This document shows, in pieces, positions 54,542-63,904 of a DNA stretch of 64,000 bases. The position numbers and the translations under genes are program-made. The DNA comes from JBEKUY01 sp049514555. GTDB taxonomy: Bacteria; Acidobacteriota; Terriglobia; Acidiferrales; UBA7541. The notes below the pieces were generated by a model, which saw only the letters and a program-made list of their open reading frames with translations, was not told the origin of the DNA and made no database searches. The stretch spans positions 124,001-188,000 of the forward strand of contig JBEKUY010000006.1 of NCBI GenBank assembly GCA_049514555.1, read 5' to 3'. Numbering within the stretch: position 1 is the stretch's first letter; every line of letters starts with the position of its first letter.

Positions 54542-55489
54542 TCATTGCGCCGCGAAATTAATGCTCGCGATCGCCTTTGACATCACGTTTTCCTGAATCT
54601 GGATGAGGTCTGAATCGGCGTAGGTCATACCAAGGATAGTGAAGATTTCATTTCCGCGGGCGATGGCCACGAGCCGTCCCGACCAGTCGTGCCCGTCGGC
54701 GAGTCCCCGATAGCGGTACTCGACCGCGGGCAGCCCCGCCACCTCCGTGTTCTTCTGTCCGAGCCGGCGGTAATTTTCGTAGACATCTTCGAGACGCTTC
54801 TCAAATGCTGCTGCGCTCGCATCCAGCGGCTCCTTCAGCGGCTCGTGTCCGATCACGAGCAGCGTCGCTTCGTCGGGCGTTCCCATGGCCACGATCGCGT
54901 TCGGCAAAGCCTGCCTCGCGTTTGGAATCAGATCCCAGCTCGGCGCTTTGTACATGCGGAAACCGTAGGTGAGATTGAAGTATTCGTTGCCGCGCACCTC
55001 CTCGCGGTTGGGCGGCGGCTCTGGCGCTTTCGGAGGGGCTGGCGCGACGATCGCAGCCGTTGTTGGCGCTGCGCCCGCCTGTTGTGCCGTTGCCGCTGCG
55101 GGCGCAGACGGTGCGGCCGCCTTCGCATTTTTCTCTGTCTCGCCGGGTTTCTTTAGTGCAGCAGTCTTCGGCGCGTGCTTCGCTGGCTCGGGGGGCGTTT
55201 CTTTCTTCGCCGCGGGCTTTGGTTCTGGCTTCGCCTCCGGCGCGGTTCCATTCGATCCCGACGAACCTTTGGCTCCGGCAGGTGTTGTGGGAATAATCGC
55301 TGCGATTTTGTCCTTTTCCACGAGGACAAAACCGAAATCGGTCTTGACGCGGAACATGTTGTCTTCGTAGCCGACAATGTTGCCGTTGAGTTTCTTTCCG
55401 TCTTTCAGACGGATTTCATCCGCCGCCGCGGGCAGCGTGAAGGCGCAGGCGGCGAAAAGGAGCAAGGCGCGTCTGGCAAGGGCGGCCAT
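54542..55489 (-). CDS. Secreted protein with Ala/Pro/Lys-rich linker and DcrB/PsbP-like C-terminal domain
   Basis: 315 residues from the ATG at 55489. Signal peptide (ARRALLLFAACAFTLPAAAD), then a small beta domain (IRLKDGKKLNGNIVGYEDN..VLVEKDKI) that resembles a Sm/PRC-type barrel. A ~90-residue linker of Ala, Pro and Lys follows. The C-terminal ~140 residues (YFNLTYGFRMYKAPSWDLI.., EVAGLPAVEYRYRG, IFTILGMTYADSD) look like a DcrB/PsbP-type fold. No known function. Confidence 0.75.
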   Translation of the reverse strand: MAALARRALLLFAACAFTLPAAADEIRLKDGKKLNGNIVGYEDNMFRVKTDFGFVLVEKDKIAAIIPTTPAGAKGSSGSNGTAPEAKPEPKPAAKKETPPEPAKHAPKTAALKKPGETEKNAKAAAPSAPAAATAQQAGAAPTTAAIVAPAPPKAPEPPPNREEVRGNEYFNLTYGFRMYKAPSWDLIPNARQALPNAIVAMGTPDEATLLVIGHEPLKEPLDASAAAFEKRLEDVYENYRRLGQKNTEVAGLPAVEYRYRGLADGHDWSGRLVAIARGNEIFTILGMTYADSDLIQIQENVMSKAIASINFAAQ

Positions 55490-55528
55490 GTCTGGAGTAT
55501 GGCAGCGGCTTCGCGCCTCCCGCAAGGC

Positions 55529-55838
55529 TCACCCGGGCCGCCGTGCCCGCCCAGCCAACTCGGCCAGCAGCTTTCGCGCCCGCGCAGCCAGCCGCTCGAT
55601 CTCTTCGAGCATCGGCGCGAGCCGCGCCTGGATTTCCTCCGGCAGGCGCGCGCACCTGCTCGAGCGCCAGCGCCTCCGCGAGCAACCGGACCTGGTGGCG
55701 GTGTCGCGGATTCAGCCGCTCCCACAGCCTTTTCTTCTGGCTTCGCCCGCGGCCGAGCCAGTCCTCTCCCGTCCGCTCCGGCCGGCCCTCCTCCGGCTCC
55801 GGTGAAATCACGGCTGCTTCTGTTTTCTGCCGAATCAT
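55529..55838 (-). pseudogene. Small gene with frameshift in a GCGCGCGC run
   Basis: From the ATG at 55838 one frame reads MIRQKTEAAVISPEPEEG, then LWERLNPRHRHQVRLLAEAL, to about 55655. At the run of GC dinucleotides (55645-55652) the coding-like frame switches to RLPEEIQARLAPMLEEIERL and on to TGA at 55529. Joined length ~103 residues, helical. Either a recent indel or a sequencing error in the run. It lies 33 bp downstream of dnaE2 on the same strand. Confidence 0.5.
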
Positions 55839-55870
55839 ATGCAAACTCGCAACCCGCCACTCGCCACTTG

Positions 55871-58800
55871 TCACTTCTTCAGCGCCGCCAGCCCTTCGCA
55901 GTTGATCTGCTCGCTCGCCTCCACGCGTCCGGTGACGCGCAGCGCCCTCGTTTCATACACCAGCCCGCCGTACCGCTTGTAGGCTTCGGGGAAAAGCACC
56001 GCCTCGAATACCCCGCGCTGGTCCTCGAACGTCACGAACATCATGTTGCGGTAGTCCTTCGTTCCCACGTGGCGGAACGTGATCACCCATCCGATGAGCG
56101 TCACGCGCCGCCCGCGCAAATTCTCGAGTTCATCGCTCCAGGCTTCGCCGTTGCGCGCTACTCCATCGAGCGGATGCCCGCTCACGCATACCTCCAGAAT
56201 CTCCCGTTCGTACTCGAGCTTCTGCGCCGCGCTGTAATTCGGCGCGCACAGCTGCTCGAGCGTCGCGCCCGGCAGCTCCTCTTCCTGCGCGTCCGGAAAC
56301 AGTGGGATCGATGCTCCTGTCTGTCCCTGGTCGGAGAACAACGTTCCTCGCGGGGTAGGCATTCTTGTCAGTCCTTTTTCTGCCGCTTGCAGTAGATTCC
56401 ACCGCCAGAGCAACGCCGGCCGCGTCATCGCCATCACCTCGTCAAACGCGCCGCACTTGACGAGCGCCTCGATCTCGTCCCGCTCGACCGGCACGCGCCG
56501 CACAAAATCCTCAAGCGAGCGAAACGGCCCGCTTTCTTCGCGAGCCCGCAGAATGTCCGCGATGGTCTCGATCCGCAGCCCTTTCACCTGCATCAGCCCG
56601 ACGCGCATCGCCGGCCTCATGGCATCGGCGCGGGCTTCAACGGTGTACTCCATCTGCGAATGGTTCACTGACGGCAGCCGCACCTCGATCCCCCATCGCT
56701 TGGCCTCCTCGACGTACGCCGAGACGTGGTAGAACCCCGCGCCCGCGCTGCACATGGCCGCGAGAAATTCCGCCGGGTGGTGCGCCTTCAGATAGGCCAT
56801 GCGGTAAGAAATATCCGCGTAGGTCGCTGCATGCGCCTTGCAGAATCCGAACCCCGCGAATTTCTCCACCATCTGCCAAGTCTCTTCGCGCTCCCGGCCC
56901 GCGAGACCCATCCTTTCCGCCGCCTTCAGGAATTTTCCGCGCAGCCGCTCGCGCTCCCGTTCACCGGAAAATTTTGCCGACGACCGCCGCACCAGGTCCG
57001 CCTCCGCCAGCGACATTTTCCCCACCGCCTGCGCGATCTGCATCACCTGCTCCTGGTAAATGCACACGCCCAGCGTGCCGCCCAGAATTTCCCCGAGCGC
57101 CGCGTGCGCGTACGTTACCCGCTCATCGCCGCGCAGCCGCTTCAGGAATAGCTCTTTCGAGCCGTACTCCGCCGCTCCCGGACGGATCAGCGCCAGCGCC
57201 GCCGCCACGTCTTCGAGCGTGCGCGCCTTCAGCGCCCGCAGCAGGCCGCGCATCCCGGGCGACTCGATCTGAAAAATCCCCATCGTGCGGCCCTGCGCGA
57301 GCAGGTCGCAGGTGGCCGGATCGTTTTCAGGAATGGCCTCGAAATCAATTTGCCGCGGCCTGGGGCAAGGCGTCGCCCCGTCCGGCGCGACTTTCGATGG
57401 ATTGCGCGATTCGCCGGTGCGATGCGCGTTACCGCGCTCGATGTTGTCGAGCGCGAGCGACATGGTCGTCAGCCCGCGCTGTCCGAGCAAATCCATCTTG
57501 ACGAGTCCCAGCGCCTCGATCGCGTTCATGTCGTACTGCGTCACCACGATGCCTTTCGCGGCGCGTTCGAGCGGCATGCGCTCCGCGAGCGGCCGCGCCG
57601 CAATCACCGTCCCGCAGGGATGAATTCCCAGGTGCCGAGGGGCGCCATCGAGCCGCAGCGCCACGTCGAGGATGGTCTTCCACGGCTCGTCGTTCACCGG
57701 CAGCGACCGGCACTCCGGCAGCGTGCGGATCGCCTCCAAAATCTCGCGCACCGGCCGGTGCGGCAGCCGCCGCGTGAACCGGTTCACTTCTTCCGGAGGC
57801 ACGCCGAAGACTTTCGCCACTTCGCGCACCGCGAGACGCGCGTGCATGGTGATGAAGCTCCCGATCATGGCGACATATTCGTTCCCCCAGCGCCGGTACA
57901 CGTAGCCGAGCAGCTCGTCGCGGCGCGCGCCGCAGATGTCAATGTCGATGTCCGGACAATCCCCGCGCTGCTCGTTCAAAAACCGTTCGAAGTAGAGTCC
58001 CCAGCGCAGCGGACACACCCGCGAGATTCCCAGGCAATAGGTCACGATCGAGCTCGCCGCCGAACCGCGCGCCACCGCCGAGATTCCCCGCCGCCGCGCC
58101 TCTTCCACGATGTCCCACACCAACAGAAAATACGGCGCGAGATTCAATTTCTCGATCACCGTCAGTTCGTGCGTCAGCCGCTCGAGCACTTCCGGGCGCA
58201 GCGGGCGGTATCGCGCGCGCGCGCCGTCGAAGCTCAGCTTGGAAAGGTGGGAAAACGGCGTCTCGCCTTCCGGAACGGGGAATTCCGGGAAAATCGTCTT
58301 GCCAAGCTCGAACTGCAAATTGCATCGCTCGGCGATCTCGAGCGTCGCGCGCGCCGCCTCGGGAGTATCGGCGAAGAGCCGTTCCATCTCCGCGGCCGGC
58401 TTGAACCACGCTTCGGCGCTTGTGATGTCGGGTGGCGCGACCGTCGTCAGCAATCCGCCCGTACGGATGGCGTTCACCACGCGGTGGTGCAGGTGCTCCT
58501 CGGGCCGCAGGAAGTGCACGTTGTTTGTCGCCACAAGCGGCACACCCAGTTCGCGCCCGAGCCGCTCCGCCGCGCGCAGCATTCGCCGATCGCCTGGCGA
58601 AAGCAGCCGAACTTCGAGGTACAGCCGCTCGCCAAAAATCTCCTTCAGCGCCGCAGGAGTGGGGCTGGCCTCGCCCGCGCGTTCCACTGGCGCGAGCGCA
58701 ATCACGCCGTTGGAGCACTCCGCCAATTCTTCGAGCGTCACCGGCCGGCCGTTTTCCTGCGTTGCCGTAGTCGCATCATCTTGTTCGGCCGCGTCCGCGC

Positions 58801-59167
58801 CGTTTACCCTGAACGCCTTGTGTGAAGGGAGCCGCTGCCGCGTCACCAGCCGGCACAGGTTGCTGTACCCCTCCGCATCCGCCGCCAGCAACACCAGCGG
58901 TGTTGTATGTTCTTGCCTGTCATTCCGAGCGCAGCGAGGAATCCCTCTTTCTGCTTTTTCCTTCACTCCGAGTACTACCCCCACAATTGGCTTCACCCCC
59001 GCCGCCCGCGCCGCCTGATAGAACGGCACTGCCGCGTACAGCCCGTTCGTGTCCGTCAACGCCACGGCCGGCATTTTCTCCGCGGCCGCACGCGCGACCA
59101 GCTCCTCGGGCGAAGCGACTCCCCGCAGGAACGAATACTGACTGTGGCAATGCAAATGGACGAACAT
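55871..59167 (-). CDS. dnaE2: Error-prone DNA polymerase III alpha (DnaE2/ImuC type)
   Basis: 1,098 residues. PHP domain first (HLHCHSQYSFLRGVASPEEL), palm with the catalytic acidic motif GDCPDIDIDICGARRDELL, fingers and OB/tau-side region at the end (LIGWVITFRHVGTKDYRN). Length and the HSQYSFLRG start are of the DnaE2 form, which takes part in SOS mutagenesis, rather than replicative DnaE1. In related genomes it works with a Y-family partner; here a dinB-like gene lies 2.3 kb upstream on the same strand, separated by a foreign-looking insert. Confidence 0.9.
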   Translation of the reverse strand: MFVHLHCHSQYSFLRGVASPEELVARAAAEKMPAVALTDTNGLYAAVPFYQAARAAGVKPIVGVVLGVKEKAERGIPRCARNDRQEHTTPLVLLAADAEGYSNLCRLVTRQRLPSHKAFRVNGADAAEQDDATTATQENGRPVTLEELAECSNGVIALAPVERAGEASPTPAALKEIFGERLYLEVRLLSPGDRRMLRAAERLGRELGVPLVATNNVHFLRPEEHLHHRVVNAIRTGGLLTTVAPPDITSAEAWFKPAAEMERLFADTPEAARATLEIAERCNLQFELGKTIFPEFPVPEGETPFSHLSKLSFDGARARYRPLRPEVLERLTHELTVIEKLNLAPYFLLVWDIVEEARRRGISAVARGSAASSIVTYCLGISRVCPLRWGLYFERFLNEQRGDCPDIDIDICGARRDELLGYVYRRWGNEYVAMIGSFITMHARLAVREVAKVFGVPPEEVNRFTRRLPHRPVREILEAIRTLPECRSLPVNDEPWKTILDVALRLDGAPRHLGIHPCGTVIAARPLAERMPLERAAKGIVVTQYDMNAIEALGLVKMDLLGQRGLTTMSLALDNIERGNAHRTGESRNPSKVAPDGATPCPRPRQIDFEAIPENDPATCDLLAQGRTMGIFQIESPGMRGLLRALKARTLEDVAAALALIRPGAAEYGSKELFLKRLRGDERVTYAHAALGEILGGTLGVCIYQEQVMQIAQAVGKMSLAEADLVRRSSAKFSGERERERLRGKFLKAAERMGLAGREREETWQMVEKFAGFGFCKAHAATYADISYRMAYLKAHHPAEFLAAMCSAGAGFYHVSAYVEEAKRWGIEVRLPSVNHSQMEYTVEARADAMRPAMRVGLMQVKGLRIETIADILRAREESGPFRSLEDFVRRVPVERDEIEALVKCGAFDEVMAMTRPALLWRWNLLQAAEKGLTRMPTPRGTLFSDQGQTGASIPLFPDAQEEELPGATLEQLCAPNYSAAQKLEYEREILEVCVSGHPLDGVARNGEAWSDELENLRGRRVTLIGWVITFRHVGTKDYRNMMFVTFEDQRGVFEAVLFPEAYKRYGGLVYETRALRVTGRVEASEQINCEGLAALKK

Positions 59168-59253
59168 GGAGATCCTGTGATGCCCGCTCGTTACAGCGAA
59201 CAGCGTGATTCAGTGGTGAGAAACGGGAAGGAAATAAAACAAATTTGTCGTGC

Positions 59254-60276
59254 TCAGGCCAAAATCGGTAGTGGTTTGCCTATGCCCATAATAGGCTCAG
59301 CTTCTTTGGCCTGTCTTATCTCGGTCTTACGCTCCCTTACGATCGCGTCGTTTCGGCCCAATAGACAATGACAACCGTTGAATTTCATGCCCAATGCTTT
59401 CCAGAGTGTCTTATCTTCCTTGCACAGGGCGGGCGTAATGTTTCCTCTCAGCCGGTCGAGCGCGAAACGAAACAATTCAACCTGGGTTTCAAAGGGAATC
59501 CGGTATTTGAATCCTGAGGGATCTTTCCCCTTGGTCAAATAGTCGAAAATACTGTCATCGCGTCCATTCGCTTTGGCGGCATTTCGCAGACCGTGATACG
59601 ACGTGGCCCGCAGAGCACCGAGCGTGACCATCTCGGGTGAGAGCGAGTTAATCCTTTTTATGGCTTCGGCGTACCCGCGCTTCCACTCAGGGTAGGGAAC
59701 CATCGGGTCCAAGCGAAAACGAATAGGCCAACCGGCCTTTTTCATCTTTTCCGCTGCAGCAAAACGCTCTGACGGCAGCGGCGTACCGTGTTCCCATCTC
59801 GCGGCAACTTCTTCGGCGTTGACCGACCAAGAGAAAACGACTTGCTGGCTCGGCGGAAGCTCCAGGGCGTGCTGAATTTCCACGGATTTGGTTAGAAAGA
59901 TCAGGCGATGCCTCGTCTGCGCCGCAAACAACGGAACGATGAGATGCGTCAGCGGCTTTCCGTTCGCCTTCTGATAGGCGGAATCAAAAACAAGGCCATC
60001 CTGCAATTCCCCCACAATCATCATCTTGGGCACAGGGTCACCGAGCCACTCTTTAACCTCGGCCACCATGTCATTCACGTTTGTGTAGACCAGCCCGTAG
60101 AGGTCATCGGGATGGAAACGAAACCATGGCACCGTTTGTAGGAAACAATATGCGCAGCGGTAAGGGCAGCCACCCGCTACCATAAGCTGCCAGAACTTGA
60201 AGCAGACAATGTGCGAACCCTCACCCGGCCCGCCAAACTGACGGATGAAGTTCGATGCTCTCTGCGCTAGTCGCAT
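59254..60276 (-). CDS. SPL-type radical SAM protein, partner of TcmP
   Basis: 340 residues. Radical-SAM cluster GGCPYRCAYCFLQTVP (Cys-x3-Cys-x2-Cys). The body resembles spore photoproduct lyase and Rv2578c-like proteins (VFSWSVNAEEVAARWEHGTP, RFRLDPMVPYPEWKRGY, SPEMVTLGALRA). It overlaps the upstream TcmP-like gene by 10 bp, so the two are translated together. Such 'three-Cys' radical SAM proteins next to TcmP occur in genome islands; a phage-defence role has been suggested for this type of pair, not proven. Lower GC than neighbours. Confidence 0.82.
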   Translation of the reverse strand: MRLAQRASNFIRQFGGPGEGSHIVCFKFWQLMVAGGCPYRCAYCFLQTVPWFRFHPDDLYGLVYTNVNDMVAEVKEWLGDPVPKMMIVGELQDGLVFDSAYQKANGKPLTHLIVPLFAAQTRHRLIFLTKSVEIQHALELPPSQQVVFSWSVNAEEVAARWEHGTPLPSERFAAAEKMKKAGWPIRFRLDPMVPYPEWKRGYAEAIKRINSLSPEMVTLGALRATSYHGLRNAAKANGRDDSIFDYLTKGKDPSGFKYRIPFETQVELFRFALDRLRGNITPALCKEDKTLWKALGMKFNGCHCLLGRNDAIVRERKTEIRQAKEAEPIMGIGKPLPILA

Positions 60277-61403
60277 CTTTCACCCTTATAATTTGATTTT
60301 GTCACCTGTTTCTGTGGGATGAAACGAATTGTCGGGTTGGATTTGAAAACGAGTTTTCCAGGGCCAACAATCGTGCCCTCTCGAAACAGCTTTCGGAGAA
60401 CTTCATGTAAATCTGCTTCCAAGAAAGGAATGCCCGTAGAGGGGTCCAGCATGTCTGCATAGATCTGATTGGTAGCAACAGCCTTGTTCCGATACTTTAT
60501 CCGGAGCCAATTCTCGAGTGGTTCAAGATTTGGTTCTGGTTTTATGAGATATTCTTGGTCGGGACTGTCGTTAATCCGTGCCTTGAATCCACCTGCCGGG
60601 CAAATCTTTCTGACAGCCCATAGCATCAGTTCGCGTCCCTTTTGATGCCCTGTACTATGGATAAGAACGTATTTAACCTCCTCATGTTCTCCAAGCATTT
60701 TAACTCGGGTGAGATAGTTGGCACCGATTCGTTCTCCGAGCAATCGAATTGCCGCCTCACATCTTTCATCCGGGTCAAGAATATTACGCAAATTGCGCCA
60801 GTTTGGTGTGAGGAATAGTGCATCCATGTTTCCTTCTTGCGCTGGATGGTGAAGTGCCATATCAATCCATCGCCACATAAAGGTTATGAATAGTTCACAT
60901 TTTGTGAACTCCTTGAGTTGTGCGAGAAGCCTGCCGGGCAACTTGAAGCCATATGGATCTACAAAGACAAAAGCTGGGGCCAGTTCAGCATTCTTTTCGT
61001 GGAGTTGATTGATCGAAGTTTGAAGGATTTCCTCGAATCGTCCGTGCTCTGCAGTGACGATAACTTTGCGAGGGAGCTTGTATCCAGATAGATTCTTCTC
61101 AAGGATTTCTTTGTTTTTTTCGTCGGCTTCGATAAAAAAGAAGTGCACTTCGCAATTCTTTAGAATTCTGTCTCGTGCCGGATGATTCAGGAACACTTCG
61201 AGAGCTATGAGTGGGGAGCCAGTCTGTCCTGTTATGTGTTTGCCGCGTCCAGCGTGGCAATCAATGTAGATTATTCGACCTGACCAACTGCCGAGGATGG
61301 GGAACCATCCACCAAGATAACGTCGAAGGAGTTCATGTTTAACACGCTGAAGATTATTGTAGTCAGCCCAGTATTCAGGATTCTCGTCAATATAGGTTGA
61401 CAT
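60267..61403 (-). CDS. TcmP-like three-Cys-motif partner protein
   Basis: 378 residues from the ATG at 61403; 63 extra upstream codons overlap dinB and are not likely. A Rossmann-like core with methyltransferase flavour: IIYIDCHAGRGKHITG, VHFFFIEADEKNKEI, and FVFVDPYGFKLPG as the acidic strand end. This matches the TcmP family, whose members are encoded with radical SAM 'three-Cys-motif' proteins, as here. Visibly AT-rich compared with flanking dinB and dnaE2, which suggests horizontal transfer into this spot. Confidence 0.78.
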   Translation of the reverse strand: MSTYIDENPEYWADYNNLQRVKHELLRRYLGGWFPILGSWSGRIIYIDCHAGRGKHITGQTGSPLIALEVFLNHPARDRILKNCEVHFFFIEADEKNKEILEKNLSGYKLPRKVIVTAEHGRFEEILQTSINQLHEKNAELAPAFVFVDPYGFKLPGRLLAQLKEFTKCELFITFMWRWIDMALHHPAQEGNMDALFLTPNWRNLRNILDPDERCEAAIRLLGERIGANYLTRVKMLGEHEEVKYVLIHSTGHQKGRELMLWAVRKICPAGGFKARINDSPDQEYLIKPEPNLEPLENWLRIKYRNKAVATNQIYADMLDPSTGIPFLEADLHEVLRKLFREGTIVGPGKLVFKSNPTIRFIPQKQVTKSNYKGERCD

Positions 61404-61461
61404 CAGTGGAACTGACTCTATCGCATTTGTTAAGCATTTGGTAGACGGTTGCACAGTAAAC

Positions 61462-62736
61462 CTACCGCGAAAGGCATGGAGTGGAGAGCACCAGCCCTCC
61501 CGGCTTCGTGGCGTAATGCTCGCGCAGCTCGAGCCCGTTGCCGTAATACAGCGCGTTCCAGCCGAAGCGCCCGCGAATCGCGTCCATGCCACGGTTCAAG
61601 TACCACCGCCGATTCGCGTCCCGGTCGAACAGATCGCTCTGCCGACGGTCCGGCTCGAGGTTCATGACGCTCACGCCCGCCAGCCGCACCGCCACGCGCC
61701 GCGTAAACAATTTTTCAAAAATGGCCATCGCGCCGTCGAGTAGCACGCGCTCGTCGTTCGTCGGCAGCGCGAGCCGCTCGGTACGGTGCACCGATAAAGA
61801 GTCCGTGTAGCGCAGCCGCAGCCCGATGGAGCGCGCCTGCCGGCCATAGCCGCGCAGCGTCGCGCCGATGCGCTCGGTGAGGTACTCGATGAGCCCGCGC
61901 AGAAATTCGAGGTCAATCGTTCCGCCTTCGATCGTGGTTTCGCGCGAAATCGTTTTCGGAATCGCCGGCGCCCCAACCTGCCGCGAATCGATCCCCCGCG
62001 TGCGCTCCCAAAGCTGCCCGCCGATGGCTTCGCCGAACGCCGCTTCGAGCACCGGGCGCGGCACCTGCCGCAGTTCGCCGATCGTCCGGATCCCGCGCTC
62101 GGCGAGCATCGCCGCGTGCGCGTGGCCCACGCCGTGCAATTTTTCAATCGGCAGCGGCTGCAGAAATTCCTCTTCTTCGCCCGCCGGAACGATGCGGAAT
62201 CCGCGCGGCCGTTCGAGCCGCGAGGCAATCGAGGCTACGGCCTTCGTCGTCGCCGCCCCCACGGACACGCTCAGCCCGGTCTCGTCCGTCACTGTCCTTT
62301 GCAATTGCCGCAGCGCGGCAGGGAAGTCCGGGTGCAACCGCTCGGTCCCGGTGAAGTCGAGGTAGAAATCGTCGAGCGCCGCCGTCTCCACCGCCGGCGT
62401 GAAGCGTTCGAGCACGCCGCGCACCTGCCCTGCAAAGTCCGCGTAGTGTTCGTACCGTCCCGGCACGACCACCGCCTGCGGGCAGATCCGCAGGGCCTCG
62501 CGAAAACTCATCGCCGTGCGCACCCCGCGGAATTTCGCCTCGTAGCTCGCCGAAGCCACCACGCCTCGCCCCACCAGCACCGGCTTCCCGCGCAGCTTCG
62601 GGTCGAGCACCTGCTCGACCGACGCAAAAAACGCGTCCACATCCACGTGCACGATCCGCGGACCCCTGTAGCCCACCTCTTCAGAGGCGGGGCTTTTCCT
62701 GTTGTTCATCGTTTCGTTCAGCAGGACGTCAATCAT
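61462..62736 (-). CDS. Y-family translesion DNA polymerase (DinB-like)
   Basis: 424 residues from the ATG at 62736 (GAGGGG 7 bases upstream). Palm motif HVDVDAFFASVEQVLDPKLRG with the first catalytic Asp; the second motif reads TAALDDFYLDFTG where Pol IV usually has S-x-D-E-A-Y-L-D, so Glu is replaced by Asp. YEAKFRGVRTAMSF, HhH region (GVGHAHAAMLAERGI) and little-finger domain follow. Ends without an obvious beta-clamp peptide. Related to DinB and to the ImuB group; the latter loses acidic residues, whereas here Asp remains. Same strand as dnaE2. Confidence 0.85.
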   Translation of the reverse strand: MIDVLLNETMNNRKSPASEEVGYRGPRIVHVDVDAFFASVEQVLDPKLRGKPVLVGRGVVASASYEAKFRGVRTAMSFREALRICPQAVVVPGRYEHYADFAGQVRGVLERFTPAVETAALDDFYLDFTGTERLHPDFPAALRQLQRTVTDETGLSVSVGAATTKAVASIASRLERPRGFRIVPAGEEEEFLQPLPIEKLHGVGHAHAAMLAERGIRTIGELRQVPRPVLEAAFGEAIGGQLWERTRGIDSRQVGAPAIPKTISRETTIEGGTIDLEFLRGLIEYLTERIGATLRGYGRQARSIGLRLRYTDSLSVHRTERLALPTNDERVLLDGAMAIFEKLFTRRVAVRLAGVSVMNLEPDRRQSDLFDRDANRRWYLNRGMDAIRGRFGWNALYYGNGLELREHYATKPGGLVLSTPCLSR

Positions 62737-62914
62737 GGCCAGCCCCTCGGCAGGGAAGCGATCAAGCGGGGCGGCGGGCTCGTGAGAGTCCAAAGGACAA
62801 TGGAGCCCGCCGCATGACCCCGTTTCCCGCGGCGCGGGATTCGGGGTCCGCTTCCCGTTTCCTCTACCGCCCGGACTATAGGCGAAGAAAAAGCGAATGT
62901 CAAGACCTGCTCGG

Positions 62915-62950
62915 GTAGTGGACCAATTTCCGATAAGCGCGTTATACGGC
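62915..62950. repeat. Inverted repeat, left copy (36 bp)
   Basis: Begins GTAGTGG and contains TTTCCGATAAGC; matches the reverse complement of 63783-63818 at 28 of 36 positions. It can fold as CCGATAA-gcgcg-TTATaCGG with one unpaired A. The copy on the other side folds likewise with a single extra A. Lies in the 365-bp gap 62737-63101, in which nothing else was recognised. Confidence 0.65.
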
Positions 62951-63101
62951 CAAGTGGAACGCTCGTTGGTAACATGGAAATTTTCGCTTAGGGGATTTGT
63001 TGGGTTTAGGGCGCGCCGCCAAGGAAACACTAACAGCCTACCCAGGCAAATCGCATCCCAGGTCGAGAATAGTTGGTCGGAAATTGTGTCGAAGCGAGAA
63101 A

Positions 63102-63668
63102 TTACTGCGGCGCGTTGATGGTCTCACACATATGGTCAACCGATTCTTTAGCTACCTGCGCGTGTAGGCGACTAATCTCACAGACGACAGTCTTCACATC
63201 CTTTGGTATTGGCTTGCTCGGTATATCGTTCCACCAAGGGTTTAACACCGAAAATACGAGTTCCCCACGCGATGTGGCCATTCGGATATGGAGCTCAACG
63301 GAGGTATCAACATAACGGTGATACGGACCCATCTTGGCACGAAGCTGGCTTTGGTCGACAGTATCCAGGCTTCGCCTGATTTCCGACATTCGTTCGACAC
63401 TGACAGAACTGATTTGGCGCTTCCAAGTATTTCCTACCCACTTGTCCCACTGCACTTTCCCATCGTCTGTTAGACGCACGAGCATTCGGTCAGCTTGGTG
63501 TTCGCCAAAGCCATGGATTGCGTTGATCCCCTCAAGCACGACAATTGGATGGGAAACTCGTGATTGGCCATCGCTCGCAATCGTGCAAAACGAATGGGCG
63601 CATATAACGATAGGCAAGGCATTCCTGAGAATACGTCGCATGTCGGATCGGATGACGGCGTTAGTCAT
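63102..63668 (-). CDS. Hypothetical protein within an inverted-repeat-flanked unit
   Basis: 188 residues from the ATG at 63668; the frame is open 27 codons further. A hydrophobic segment near the start (LRNALPIVICAHSFCTIAS) may be a signal peptide. The rest (ADRMLVRLTDDGKVQWDKWV, SVELHIRMATSRGELVFSV) is beta-rich; no family recognised. Composition is near 50 % GC and unlike the flanking genes. It is the only gene between the two 36-bp inverted repeats, so likely cargo of a small mobile unit. Confidence 0.6.
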   Translation of the reverse strand: MTNAVIRSDMRRILRNALPIVICAHSFCTIASDGQSRVSHPIVVLEGINAIHGFGEHQADRMLVRLTDDGKVQWDKWVGNTWKRQISSVSVERMSEIRRSLDTVDQSQLRAKMGPYHRYVDTSVELHIRMATSRGELVFSVLNPWWNDIPSKPIPKDVKTVVCEISRLHAQVAKESVDHMCETINAPQ

Positions 63669-63782
63669 TAGCAGTCGATTCTTTCTACGACCAACCGTAT
63701 ACATTTCAACCGCGTGATTTTCCGCGCCTGCCAACTCCCGCGGTCTCATCTAACTGCACGACCGTCCCAATGGCTGCATTAT

Positions 63783-63818
63783 GCCTGATAAGTGGCTTAT
63801 CGGAAACTAGCCCACTAC
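63783..63818. repeat. Inverted repeat, right copy (36 bp)
   Basis: Reverse complement begins GTAGTGGGCTAGTTTCCGAT and continues AAGCC..TTATCAGGC; 28 of 36 match the left copy at 62915-62950. GATAAG-tgg-CTTATC gives a hairpin with an unpaired base beyond. No transposase or target-site duplication seen. Confidence 0.65.
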
Positions 63819-63904
63819 CTGGTGCTTTTCCGCCCCGTGCCACTTTTGCGCACGGCGATTGCGAAGCCCTCTCCCTCCGCCTCCCACAGCGCTACACTGA
63901 GCGC

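Noticed and set aside
62915..62950. Integron attC site
   Set aside because: Hairpin with an extra base is suggestive, but the core does not fit GTTRRRY and no integrase or cassette array is present.
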